DNA of 64,000 bases from positions 44,347-108,346 of the forward strand of contig NZ_JANKZG010000007.1 of the NCBI RefSeq assembly GCF_027568475.1, in the 5' to 3' direction. Below the pieces are notes generated by a model. The model made no database searches. It was given only the letters and a program-made list of their open reading frames with translations, and was not told the origin of the DNA. The stretch is from Acinetobacter sp. HY1485. Its GTDB lineage: Bacteria > Pseudomonadota > Gammaproteobacteria > Pseudomonadales > Moraxellaceae. Below are positions 29,541 to 38,198 of the stretch, one piece after another (position 1 is the stretch's first letter; every line of letters begins with the position of its first letter). The position numbers and the translations under genes were made by a program.

Positions 29541-31622
29541 TTAAAATCTGATTGTTGCACTTAAAACAGCTTGTCTAGAATCACCAACAGATACCGCTAA
29601 GTTACTTACAGAAGCCGTGTAGTAAGTTGTGTCAAAGATGTTATTTAGATTAAGTTTAAAGTCCACGTCTTTTTGTGCAATTTTAGTTGCATAGCTGACA
29701 AACCCATTAACCAATGTGTAATCTGGCAATCTAAAAGAATTAGTTGCATCGCCTGAGCGAGTACCAACATAATTTCCACTTAATCCAAAGCGTAATTGTC
29801 CATTATAAAATGTACCGTAATCATAATTAAATGCTAAAGAAGCTGTATTTTTAGCCACATTTAAAAGCGGTTTACCTATAATAGTAGTATCTGTTGATTC
29901 TGTAGATTTTGCATCTGTATATGCATAGGTCAAAGTACTGTCTAAACGGTCTGTCAGTTTTTTAGTAATATCAAATTCGATACCTTTTGAGCGAGCTTTT
30001 CCTGATGCCACAGTATCTATATCTGTATCAACTAGAATATTTTTTTTCTTAATATCATACAGTGCAATGTTTGCAGATAAATCTGATGCTTCGTACTTTA
30101 ACCCTAATTCGTAAGACGTTGCCTGTTCGGGTAATAATGACGATGTTAAAGTAGTTCCGCTACTGAGGGAGGCAATGGTAGAAGATGGCTTGAGAGATTG
30201 TGTGTAACTGGCATACACAGAAAGCTGATCTGTCCATTTATAAACAAGTCCTGCTCTTGGTAACCATTTTCCATCATTGGTGTCGGTATTGACAACAAAG
30301 GGACGACCTTTTCCTGCAAGCTGTTGCCAATGGGTATAACGTGTACCTAACACTGCAATCCACTGGTCTGTTAAATAAATAGAATCTTGTAAAAAGACGC
30401 CATATGTATGTAATTTGTCTGTTTGGTCACTGTCTGTATTACTGACTTGGCTTGTATACGTATTGCCATAATCTGGATTTAAATAATCAAAGGTGGTTGT
30501 GGTACCACGTAGCATATCTTTTCGATAGTATTTTCGATATTCAGACTCTGTACCTAGCTGTAAAACATGTTTTAAGTTAGCAAGCTTAAAATTACCTTCA
30601 ATATAGGCATTTCCAAAACTATCTATACTTAATGCCCCTTTGGTTGCATCAGCACGGCGTGATACGGTGTGCTTTGCTGTGTTTAAGGCAGTTACTCGTA
30701 ATTGATTAGCATCGTAAGTTTCTTGGTTATAGCTATAACCTGCATGGGCAGACCAATGATCATTAATTTTATGATCAATACTTAATTGGGCTAAGTGGTC
30801 TTCACCTGTCATTTGATTTGACGCTTCATCCAAACGCGTTGTACGAGAAATAGGTAATGCTTTATTTGTGGTTTTATCAAATACAGTAGATCGATCAAAA
30901 GGCACATCAAATTTATGATACTGATAACTTACATCAACTTGTGTCTGACCATCATCCCAACGTAAAGAAGGGGCAATGAGTTGTTGTTTATTAATACCAA
31001 AATTACGCCAATAGTCTTGGGTAGATTGGTTTGCAATTAAACGATAAGAAAAATTGCTGTCTGCAATTTGTCCTGTTGTATCTATTGTTGCACCAATACC
31101 ATTACGTCCTTGTGCGTAGGTTGAACCATTTAAAGACACTACTGTACTTTGCTCTTTTTGAGGCTTTTTAGGCACAACATTAATAACACCACCAGGGTCC
31201 ATAATACCGTACAACAATGAGGATGGTCCTTTAAGCACCTCCACCTTGTCAACGGCGGCATTCATGGTTCGACCTTGAATAATTGGCATACCATTCACCA
31301 TAATCGAACCATCACGATTATCCCCAAAGCCACGTTTCATCACCGTATCTTGTGTGCCACCTAATGTATTGCCCTGCGTTATACCACTCACCTGTGTAAG
31401 TGCCTCATCTAAGTTTTGAGGTTGATAGTCACTAATATATTGTGAAGACACCGTATTTACAGTTTGCGGAATATCTAAATTTTTTTGTGATGTTTTAAGC
31501 GTTGACGGCTCAATTTTTTGCGTGTTTTTTGTCAAGGTAATGGTAGGTAGTACTTCATTTTGTGCGTGGGTCATTTGGCTTAATGCCAAAGCTAAGGCGG
31601 TATAAGTAAAAATATGTTTCAT
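29541..31622 (-). CDS. TonB-dependent siderophore receptor
   Basis: Outer-membrane ferri-siderophore receptor of 693 residues, of the FhuE/FpvA-type family. After a signal peptide (about 1-20, ending THA) and the TonB-box region (LPTITLTK) comes the plug domain, with QNLDEALTQVSG, KRGFGDNRDGSIMVNGMPI, VEVLKGPSSLLYG and GGVINVVPKKP. A 22-strand barrel follows, ending in a terminal phenylalanine (ATIRF). There is no N-terminal STN signalling domain, so no direct sigma-factor signalling is expected. The frame is open to 31667, but ATG 31622 begins the signal peptide. A Fur-like box is 30 bp upstream. Ligand unknown. Confidence 0.93.
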   Translation of the reverse strand: MKHIFTYTALALALSQMTHAQNEVLPTITLTKNTQKIEPSTLKTSQKNLDIPQTVNTVSSQYISDYQPQNLDEALTQVSGITQGNTLGGTQDTVMKRGFGDNRDGSIMVNGMPIIQGRTMNAAVDKVEVLKGPSSLLYGIMDPGGVINVVPKKPQKEQSTVVSLNGSTYAQGRNGIGATIDTTGQIADSNFSYRLIANQSTQDYWRNFGINKQQLIAPSLRWDDGQTQVDVSYQYHKFDVPFDRSTVFDKTTNKALPISRTTRLDEASNQMTGEDHLAQLSIDHKINDHWSAHAGYSYNQETYDANQLRVTALNTAKHTVSRRADATKGALSIDSFGNAYIEGNFKLANLKHVLQLGTESEYRKYYRKDMLRGTTTTFDYLNPDYGNTYTSQVSNTDSDQTDKLHTYGVFLQDSIYLTDQWIAVLGTRYTHWQQLAGKGRPFVVNTDTNDGKWLPRAGLVYKWTDQLSVYASYTQSLKPSSTIASLSSGTTLTSSLLPEQATSYELGLKYEASDLSANIALYDIKKKNILVDTDIDTVASGKARSKGIEFDITKKLTDRLDSTLTYAYTDAKSTESTDTTIIGKPLLNVAKNTASLAFNYDYGTFYNGQLRFGLSGNYVGTRSGDATNSFRLPDYTLVNGFVSYATKIAQKDVDFKLNLNNIFDTTYYTASVSNLAVSVGDSRQAVLSATIRF

Positions 31623-31649
31623 CACAATCAACCTGTAAATAATAGTGCT

Positions 31650-31668
31650 ATTAATAACAATTCTCATT
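31650..31668 (-). promoter_or_regulatory. Fur box of the TonB receptor gene
   Basis: Minus strand TGAGAATTGTTATTA matches 11 of the 14 specified bases of the 15-mer TGATAATnATTATCA. It is 30-46 bp before the receptor start, the expected operator position for iron repression. Confidence 0.7.
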
Positions 31669-31708
31669 TAAAAATCTAATTGAAATTTACAATAATTCTG
31701 AATATAGA

Positions 31709-33022
31709 CTATTGTTTTTTAAAATAAATCTCTGCACACAAGCCCTGTAACGTATTAGAGCTTTTTAATTCTAGCGTTCCACCAATGACATTGAGTGCTG
31801 TTTGTACAATAGATAACCCAAGTCCACTGCCCGTTTCTTTATGTGTAAGTCTTACAAAGCGTTGAGTTACTTGTGCAAGTTGCTCTTGCGAAATACCTTG
31901 CCCATCATCGTGTACCCTGATGCACCACTGCTGTTCTGCACATATTAGCTCAATTAAAATCTGACTATTGTTTGGACTATATTTAATTGCATTTTCAATG
32001 ATATTCATCAAAATAGTTTCAACACAAAAATCAGGTGCTTCAGTAAATGCTTGATGATATGCCTTAAAACTAATGACAATATTTTTATGCTGAGCCTGTA
32101 CCATAAGTTGTTGCATACATACTTCTACAACCTTATTTAGAGAAATCCGAATAAATTGATGCTGTATATTTTCTTCTTGTTGTGCCAATTTTAATAACTG
32201 CTCAACTAAACGTGTCATTCTCACAATCGTTTTTTGTAAATCTTCTAAGTTTTCTGGTGTACTTCCATGCTTAGATAATAGTCGGGCTTGTAAATTCAGT
32301 GCGGTAAGAGGCGTTCTTAGCTCATGTGCTGCATTGGCAATAAATTTCTGCTGTTGTTCTTGTGCTTGTGTAATTCTGACAAACAGCGTGTTTAACTCGT
32401 CTATTGCTGGCTTTAGTTCATGCGGTAACTGATTAATATAAATTGGCGATAAATTAGAGTAATGCCGTGTGGCAAAGGTCTTTTTTAATACATGAATAGG
32501 TTTTAAGTGATGGCGAATTAACCGAAATAAGCCATAAATACCAAAAGGAACAAACAGCAAATAAGGAAGCAACATATTTAATGCAAGTTCTTTTGCTAAA
32601 TTAACACGTACATGAATAAGCTGACTAATCTGAATCTGTTTATCTGCAAGTGGTAAAACATAAATTTTTAAATCGCCCCGATCTGTTTTTTTACGCATAA
32701 AATGAGCAGATAATGCATAGGGTTGTAAGTAGTGATAACGTCCTTGAAAGTTTTCTAAATCCTTTTTGGGCACAATATCGATAAAGAAGTCTGTTTCGTT
32801 ATATTTTTTTTGATGGTTAAAGGTTGATAAACGACTAGGCAAATGATTTTCATCTAAAAAATGTGCCATTTGTTGCATCTGTTGATCAATAACTTCTTGT
32901 GATTCTTCTAAAGCAATTCGATAAGCCGAAAATCCAATCAAAACAAACAAACCAATACTAAACAAAGAAACACTTAAAGACATTCGGGCACTTAAAGATA
33001 AGCCATGATAAAATGCCTTCAT
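31709..33022 (-). CDS. pmrB: sensor histidine kinase, PmrB-like
   Basis: Inner-membrane sensor of 437 residues. TM1 is about 15-36, a periplasmic sensor about 37-145, TM2 about 147-168. Then come HAMP, the dimerisation/phosphoacceptor box AAHELRTPLTAL with His233, and a HATPase domain with NIIENAIKYSPN, DDGQGI and GSGLGLSIV. It overlaps the response regulator stop/start (TAATG). Order behind a phosphoethanolamine transferase and an OmpR-type regulator matches pmrCAB of Acinetobacter; QseC is a close relative. The sequence is clearly diverged from what I remember of A. baumannii PmrB, so the symbol is tentative. Confidence 0.82.
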   Translation of the reverse strand: MKAFYHGLSLSARMSLSVSLFSIGLFVLIGFSAYRIALEESQEVIDQQMQQMAHFLDENHLPSRLSTFNHQKKYNETDFFIDIVPKKDLENFQGRYHYLQPYALSAHFMRKKTDRGDLKIYVLPLADKQIQISQLIHVRVNLAKELALNMLLPYLLFVPFGIYGLFRLIRHHLKPIHVLKKTFATRHYSNLSPIYINQLPHELKPAIDELNTLFVRITQAQEQQQKFIANAAHELRTPLTALNLQARLLSKHGSTPENLEDLQKTIVRMTRLVEQLLKLAQQEENIQHQFIRISLNKVVEVCMQQLMVQAQHKNIVISFKAYHQAFTEAPDFCVETILMNIIENAIKYSPNNSQILIELICAEQQWCIRVHDDGQGISQEQLAQVTQRFVRLTHKETGSGLGLSIVQTALNVIGGTLELKSSNTLQGLCAEIYFKKQ

Positions 33023-33699
33023 TAATATTGTTCCTCAATACAATATCCAACACCACGCACAGTCCGAATAAAGTTTTTGCCTAACTTACTTCTTAGATTA
33101 TGAATATGAACTTCTATGGTATTGCTTTGAATATCCTCATGCCAATCATAAAGTTTTTCTTCTAAAGTTTGCCTAGAAAAAATTTGATTGGGATACATCA
33201 TCATCGGTTCTAAAATTAGCCATTCTTTTGCTGATAAGTTTATAATTTCATTTTCTTTCATGAGTCGATGCTTTTTAGGAAACATTTTAATATTTCCAAG
33301 GCTAAAACACAGCTCATCTTGCTTTACCACTACTGTACGGCGTAACAAGCATTCCATGCGTGCCGTCAATTCATCAAAATCGTAGGGCTTCACTAAATAA
33401 TCATCTGCCCCAAGTTTAAGCATACCCACCTTGTCTCTAATTTGGTCTCTTGCACTGATAATAATGACTGCGGTACGGTCAAGTTCTGCTTTTTTACGAA
33501 TGTGTTTAAGTACATCCACACCATCAACTTCAGGCAATCCTAAATCAAGCAAAATTAGATGATAAGTATGCTTAAACAAAAAATCTAATGCCTGTAAGCC
33601 TGTGGTTACCCAATCTACAGCGTAATTTTCATTGTGTAATAATTGACAGGTTGTTTTGCCAATCATCAAATCATCTTCAATATAAAGCACTTTAATCAT
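33022..33699 (-). CDS. pmrA: OmpR-family response regulator, PmrA-like
   Basis: A 225-residue regulator. The receiver domain has the acidic pair EDD (8-10), phosphoacceptor Asp52 in LLDLGLPEVDG and Lys in LVKPYDFDEL. The C-terminal winged helix reads SNTIEVHIHNLRSKLG and IRTVRGVGY. It starts inside the eptA stop (ATGA) and runs into the kinase. Presumably it controls the upstream phosphoethanolamine transferase and perhaps the PAP2 gene, in response to cationic peptides or metals (inference from PmrAB). Confidence 0.85.
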   Translation of the reverse strand: MIKVLYIEDDLMIGKTTCQLLHNENYAVDWVTTGLQALDFLFKHTYHLILLDLGLPEVDGVDVLKHIRKKAELDRTAVIIISARDQIRDKVGMLKLGADDYLVKPYDFDELTARMECLLRRTVVVKQDELCFSLGNIKMFPKKHRLMKENEIINLSAKEWLILEPMMMYPNQIFSRQTLEEKLYDWHEDIQSNTIEVHIHNLRSKLGKNFIRTVRGVGYCIEEQY

Positions 33700-35279
33700 T
33701 TACATTGCTCTAATAGATTGAGTGAAGGATTTAAAACTTGAGTTTTAATCTGTAAAAGTCCAAGTACCGTTGGAAATAAATTATCTTGGCTCACAGAAGT
33801 TGCTCGTTGCGACTGCAAACAGCTTTTAATTTTGGTCTCATCTTTCCATTGCGGTGAAAACCACATCAACATCGGCACATGCGTCTGTTGACTAGGTGCT
33901 ATAAAATAAGGTGTACCATGCAAATATAGCCCATGCTCACCCGTAGATTCGCCATGATCAGACACATAAAACAAACCTGTTGCAACATTTAATGCTTTAA
34001 GTTGGTTAATGGTTTGTGCCAAAACATCGTCAGTATACAAAATCGTATTATCATAGGTATTAATTAAATCTTGATGGCTACAATCTTGAATATTATTGGT
34101 AGCACATACAGGCTTAAACTTTTCAAAATTTTGAGGATAACGCTTATAGTAAGCAGGACCATGACTACCCATTTGATGCAATACGATGAGTTGATTTTTT
34201 TGTAAGTTTTTTACATCTAATTTTTGCAAAGTATCATTTAAAGCCTCTAACAAAACGCCATCATCACACTCACCATTTTTACACGGCGTAATATAAGTTT
34301 TAATCCGATTGCACGTTCCTTTACACCCTGCGTTATTATCAATCCATGTGACCTCATAACCTGCCCGCTGTGCAATATCAAGCAGTCCTTCTCTGTGTGA
34401 AGCTAAATTTTCATCATACGCTTTTCTTGGCATACCCGAAAACATACAAGGCACAGAAACCGCTGTTTGTGTACCGCATGAAGACGCCTGCGAAAAATTA
34501 ATAATATCTAACTTCTGTAAATTTGGATTAGTGGGTCGGTTATATCCATCTAAACTCCAACTTTCGGCACGTCCTGTTTCACCAATCACCAAAACAAATA
34601 CTTTCTTATCTTGTGGATGGGTTTGCACTGCATCTGTTCCATACTGTACTAAGGGTTGATTCACTTGATGTACAAAACTTTTTAGATAGCTTGAACTTCC
34701 TGAAATAATATTTAACGGCGTAATTTGTGCTTTTAACTCTCTATTCTCTCTAAAAATAGGTGCATATTGACCATAAAATGAAAAAAGCCCAACGCCCATT
34801 AAAGCAAAAGCACACACAATTCCTATCAATTTGTGCTGCACTGTTTTTTGCCATGATTGCGGTTGAATACAAATTAAAAACACAACAATACAGGGTAAAA
34901 CCACATATCCCAAAATATGTAAAACAAAAGGAAAAGACAATAAATCTAGTGTTTCATGCAGATCTGTTTGCATGAGGTTTTGGACTTGAGCTACATCTAT
35001 TTTTATACCCAATTGATTAGTAAAGTAACTGGTCAAGCCTGTTAAAACAATCAAGAAAATGGCTAAAACTTTAGCGGTTAATCTCCAACTAAAAAGCTGT
35101 AAAACAAAATAATAGAAACTACTCAGAATAAGAGATGTTATACCTGCAAATAAAAATGCACCAACAGAATTAAACGAGGCTAAATGTGCGATTTGTTTAT
35201 AAAATACAAGATTGGGCAAACCTGCCAACCATAATGCTAAGAGCCCATTAAAAACAGATAAAGAAACTTGACGCACCAT
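33696..35279 (-). CDS. eptA: lipid A phosphoethanolamine transferase, EptA/PmrC type
   Basis: Transfers phosphoethanolamine from PE to lipid A, lowering surface charge and polymyxin binding. The 527 residues comprise about five N-terminal membrane helices (10-170) and a periplasmic sulfatase-fold domain. Catalytic signs are Glu234 in VIGETGRAESWSLDGYNR and the nucleophilic threonine in SCGTQTAVSVPCMF (Thr272, between Cys268 and Cys278). FYVSDHGESTGEHG is also present. This matches EptA and MCR layout. It overlaps the response regulator gene. Its presence here alone does not show resistance; that depends on expression. Confidence 0.92.
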   Translation of the reverse strand: MVRQVSLSVFNGLLALWLAGLPNLVFYKQIAHLASFNSVGAFLFAGITSLILSSFYYFVLQLFSWRLTAKVLAIFLIVLTGLTSYFTNQLGIKIDVAQVQNLMQTDLHETLDLLSFPFVLHILGYVVLPCIVVFLICIQPQSWQKTVQHKLIGIVCAFALMGVGLFSFYGQYAPIFRENRELKAQITPLNIISGSSSYLKSFVHQVNQPLVQYGTDAVQTHPQDKKVFVLVIGETGRAESWSLDGYNRPTNPNLQKLDIINFSQASSCGTQTAVSVPCMFSGMPRKAYDENLASHREGLLDIAQRAGYEVTWIDNNAGCKGTCNRIKTYITPCKNGECDDGVLLEALNDTLQKLDVKNLQKNQLIVLHQMGSHGPAYYKRYPQNFEKFKPVCATNNIQDCSHQDLINTYDNTILYTDDVLAQTINQLKALNVATGLFYVSDHGESTGEHGLYLHGTPYFIAPSQQTHVPMLMWFSPQWKDETKIKSCLQSQRATSVSQDNLFPTVLGLLQIKTQVLNPSLNLLEQCK

Positions 35280-35312
35280 TTAACATGATCTCGCAATAAA
35301 TTTAGCTTTATC

Positions 35313-35978
35313 TCATCGTTTAAATCTTAGGGTTTGCTTAGGACAACGAACCCATATTAGATAAAGTACAAAACTAATTGCCCAACTCCACCATAATGCC
35401 CATAAATTATGACTAAGAAAATGTGCCCCTCTTAACATTTGCACTAAACTCATAACAGCACCTAATGTTATTGCCAATATGAGGAATATTTTTGCTTTTA
35501 AAGGGTAACGGTCATAATATGCAAAAAATAAAACAATTAAAGAAAACCCTGCAGATGCATGCCCACCTGGAAAACATTTGCCTAAACCTTGTATTGGTTT
35601 ATTCCAATCAATTATTGTCTGATGCATTTCAACCATAGACCACGGACAAGCGTGTACAGAAGTTGCTTTGAGTAGCCCAATGACACTTACAGACAATCCC
35701 ATTGAAATTAAAATAAATAATGCATGTTGTGATTTTTTTTGCTTGATATACAAAAATAAATAAAAAACTGCGATGGCAATTACAACGTCTTTTAAGCCTT
35801 CGTGCCCAATATGTACCAACCACCCATTATCTTCTAAATAAAATTTGGCATTAGGGTCTAACCATCCAATAGCAAGTTGTTGGTCAAGTTGTCCTGCTAT
35901 AGGTACAAAAACCAACATGCTAAATGCAGTAGCAAATAACAAGATAATATTTTTTAGTTCGAACGTATTTAGTTTCAC
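35313..35978 (-). CDS. PAP2-family membrane phosphatase (LpxE/LpxT-like)
   Basis: A 221-residue integral membrane protein with about six hydrophobic helices and a PAP2 active site: KATSVHACPWSM (motif 1 region), GKCFPGGHASAGFSL (motif 2) and RGAHFLSHNLWALWW (motif 3 histidine). It lies 33 bp upstream of eptA on the same strand. In related clusters such enzymes dephosphorylate lipid A or recycle undecaprenyl pyrophosphate. The pairing with eptA suggests lipid A remodelling, since removing or moving a phosphate would change sites for phosphoethanolamine (inference). Confidence 0.85.
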   Translation of the reverse strand: MKLNTFELKNIILLFATAFSMLVFVPIAGQLDQQLAIGWLDPNAKFYLEDNGWLVHIGHEGLKDVVIAIAVFYLFLYIKQKKSQHALFILISMGLSVSVIGLLKATSVHACPWSMVEMHQTIIDWNKPIQGLGKCFPGGHASAGFSLIVLFFAYYDRYPLKAKIFLILAITLGAVMSLVQMLRGAHFLSHNLWALWWSWAISFVLYLIWVRCPKQTLRFKR

Positions 35979-36104
35979 TTAATGCATAACTTCAAATTCT
36001 TTTACTTCAAAATAAGAATCAAACATTAAGACTTTCTTAGGATTTTTCCTAAGTTTTTCTTCATTTCTTCTTTTTCTAATTATTTTTATTTACAGAAGAA
36101 ATAT

Positions 36105-36604
36105 ATGCTTAATCATTTTAATCTTTGGTTATTTTCTTTAATTAATGCACAACCTCATACTTCTTATTGGCTGATAGATATTGCACTATTTTGTTCTAAC
36201 TTTTTATTGCCTATTTTTATTATCTTTATTTTCATCTTTAATTTTAAAAACAAACCTCTGCATATTTTACTGATTAGTACATGTACTCTCGCTTTAGGAT
36301 TAAATTATATTTTCAATGAGTTTTTTTATTTTCCTCGTCCTTTTGTTTTACATATTGGACAAACACTTATTCATCATGCTGCAACCTCTTCTCTACCAAG
36401 TCATCACATGTTAATTGTATCTGTTTATTTACCCAACAACTGAAAAAATGGGGATATATGGGTCTTTGTGTTGCATTAGCTGTAGGGTGGTCACGCATTT
36501 TTTTAGGTGTCCATTTTCCACTTGATATTTTTACTGCTATTTTATTTGCTTATTTTTATAGCATTTCAACCTTATTTTTTATAAAAAAGCTCAAATTTGA
36601 ATAA
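36105..36604 (+). pseudogene. undecaprenyl-diphosphatase-like PAP2 gene, frameshifted
   Basis: The first frame (36105-36443) encodes a BcrC-like membrane protein up to SSLPSHHMLIVSVYL. Near 36425-36440 the homology passes to another frame: TQQLKKWGYMGL, VGWSRIFLGVHFPLDIFTA, ending ISTLFFIKKLKFE and TAA at 36602. The second part carries the third PAP2 motif (SRxxxGVHxPxD). The two frames therefore belong to one broken gene; a small deletion at the junction is likely. The stop lies at the edge of the tRNA-Leu repeat. Confidence 0.82.
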
Positions 36605-36669
36605 AACACCATCAAACAACAACTTAAACACTTGCCAATACCTCTATATTTGAATATAGTACACGCCAT

Positions 36670-36756
36670 GCCCGGGTGGTGAAATCGGTAGACACAGGGG
36701 ATTTAAAATCCCCCGCCCACAAAGGCGTGCCAGTTCGAGTCTGGCTCCGGGCACCA
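36670..36756 (+). tRNA. tRNA-Leu (anticodon UAA), copy 3
   Basis: Identical over 87 nt to copy 2. The promoter (TTGCCA, 17 bp, TATAGT at 36632-36660) is also duplicated. Confidence 0.96.
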
Positions 36757-36765
36757 TCAATAATT

Positions 36766-36788
36766 CCAGCTTATAAGCTGGTTTTTTT
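36766..36788 (+). terminator. terminator of tRNA-Leu copy 3
   Basis: CCAGCTT/AAGCTGG stem, AT loop, seven T residues. Confidence 0.85.
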
Positions 36789-36880
36789 GTATCTGCTATT
36801 AACAAAAAATATATCGTAATTCTTAGCTTAATTTTTTAAAATCTACTACATATTGATAAATAAAGATTTTTAGGTATACA

Positions 36881-37471
36881 ATGAAAAAATTACTTTTAGC
36901 AACTTTATGTGCAAGCTCTCTTACATTAGTTGCATGTGATAAAAAACCACAAGAAACAACCACAGCATCTGAGCAGTCTCAGTCTCAGTCTCAGTCTCAG
37001 TCTCAGTCTCAGTCTCAGTCTCAAAATAGTTTAAGCCAACATAATCTCCAAGACATCAAAAGTGATTTAACTGCGATTCAAGCCGTATCTAATAAAAAAG
37101 CACAAGAAGGTTTAGATTATCAGAGCGAAGCCATTCAAGCATTACAAACAGGTAAACAAGATCAAGTTCTTGCTGTTGTTGGTAAAATGCAAGCGTATGT
37201 AGATGGCTTTAACCAAAGCTTAAAAGAACTACAACTTAAGAGTAATGAAGCAGATGAACTTCGTAATAAAATTATCCAATCTAATACTGTTGGATTTGAG
37301 CTTGCAAAAGAAGGTGCATCTAAAACACCTGATGCCAACAAAATTAACCAACTTAAAGAACAGTTAGGCAAAATTCAAAATGAACTTGTGAGCATGATGC
37401 AAACGTTACAAGCACAGGTTCATCCTGAGCAAGCACAAAAACAAGATCACCAACAGCATCAGCAACACTAA
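36881..37471 (+). CDS. lipoprotein with in-frame Ser-Gln repeat
   Basis: A 196-residue predicted lipoprotein. The signal peptide (MKKLLLATLCASSLTLVAC) ends at the lipidated Cys19. A low-complexity linker holds about eight SQ dipeptides (about 31-48), encoded by a TCTCAG hexamer array. The rest is helical and glutamine/lysine-rich (SDLTAIQAV..., NKINQLKEQLGKIQNELVSMMQTLQ), likely coiled coil, ending in a His/Gln-rich tail (HQQHQQH) that could bind metal. No family is recognised. Unequal slippage would change only linker length. Confidence 0.78.
   Translation: MKKLLLATLCASSLTLVACDKKPQETTTASEQSQSQSQSQSQSQSQSQNSLSQHNLQDIKSDLTAIQAVSNKKAQEGLDYQSEAIQALQTGKQDQVLAVVGKMQAYVDGFNQSLKELQLKSNEADELRNKIIQSNTVGFELAKEGASKTPDANKINQLKEQLGKIQNELVSMMQTLQAQVHPEQAQKQDHQQHQQH
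36977..37023 (+). repeat. TCTCAG hexanucleotide microsatellite
   Basis: Seven perfect TCTCAG units (36977-37018) plus TCTCA, in frame and coding Ser-Gln. Confidence 0.95.
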
Positions 37472-37477
37472 ACATAA

Positions 37478-37500
37478 GCGTGCTTGTAGCACGCTTTTTT
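37478..37500 (+). terminator. terminator of the SQ lipoprotein gene
   Basis: GCGTGCT/AGCACGC stem and T-run, ending only 4 bp before the next start codon, so the cyclo-ligase is translated from read-through or an overlapping promoter. Confidence 0.8.
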
Positions 37501-37504
37501 AGCA

Positions 37505-38095
37505 ATGAAACAATTAAGAACACAGCTTAAAAAATCGCGTAGACAGCTCAGTTATTTTGAACAACAAAAAGCTGAGCGCGCTGTGTTTCAACATGTAATT
37601 GGCTCAGCCATATTCAAAAATTCCAAAAAAGTTGGCATTTATTTACATGCTTTTGGTGAAGTCTCTACTCGGCTCATTATTTTATATTGCTTCAAACTTA
37701 AAAAAGAAGTTTATTTACCTCGTATTTGTCCTATCAAACAACAACTTTTATGGGTAAAAATTACCAATCAGCAATATCTGAAAAAGCAATTTTATAAACA
37801 TCCACTAGGTATGTATGAACCTTTTGGACGTGGGCAATTAGTAAGCCATTTAGATTTATTAATTCTGCCTTTAGTAGGTTGCGATTTTGTAGGCACACGT
37901 ATGGGTATGGGCGGTGGTTATTACGACCGTACACTTGCCAATGCCTCATACTCTCCTTACCGTTTAGGTCTTGCGCATAATTTTCAGCTTTTGCCCTCTT
38001 TACTCAAACGACAAACGTGGGATCAACCGTTAGATGCTGTATGTACCCCTAAAAAATTGATTTTTTTCAAACGTCTGCCCCAATCTTCAACTTAA
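37505..38095 (+). CDS. fau: 5-formyltetrahydrofolate cyclo-ligase
   Basis: Converts 5-formyl-THF to 5,10-methenyl-THF using ATP. Its 196 residues carry the N-terminal basic helix (RTQLKKSRRQLS), the GIYLHAFGEVST block, and the signature GCDFVGTRMGMGGGYYDR with the phosphate-binding glycines. No Shine-Dalgarno is evident, because the start lies right after the terminator of the preceding gene. That is unusual and may reduce translation or imply a leaderless transcript. Confidence 0.92.
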   Translation: MKQLRTQLKKSRRQLSYFEQQKAERAVFQHVIGSAIFKNSKKVGIYLHAFGEVSTRLIILYCFKLKKEVYLPRICPIKQQLLWVKITNQQYLKKQFYKHPLGMYEPFGRGQLVSHLDLLILPLVGCDFVGTRMGMGGGYYDRTLANASYSPYRLGLAHNFQLLPSLLKRQTWDQPLDAVCTPKKLIFFKRLPQSST

Positions 38096-38123
38096 TCCCA
38101 ACTTTTTTAGTCATTTTTAAATT

Positions 38124-38154
38124 CTCACCCTTGTAATTTGAAAAATATCCATCA
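38124..38154 (+). promoter_or_regulatory. sigma-32-like promoter of lon
   Basis: CTCACCCTTGTAA (CTTGTA at 38130-38135), 13-bp spacer, CCATCA at 38149-38154. The extended -35 closely fits the heat-shock consensus. It lies 45-75 bp before the lon start. Confidence 0.65.
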
Positions 38155-38198
38155 CTATAAAATCATGGCAACAATGTTGTCACTCATTAGGAGTGCCC

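Larger units (their letters stand above)
36596..36791 (+). repeat. 196-bp tRNA-Leu cassette, right copy
   Basis: Partner of 28662-28857; five mismatches, none within the tRNA. Confidence 0.9.

Noticed and set aside
36105..36443. Complete short PAP2 protein
   Set aside because: It lacks the third catalytic motif, which is found in the next frame; therefore treated as one broken gene.
36977..37023. CRISPR-like array
   Set aside because: A 6-bp tandem repeat without spacers inside a coding frame; no cas genes in the window.
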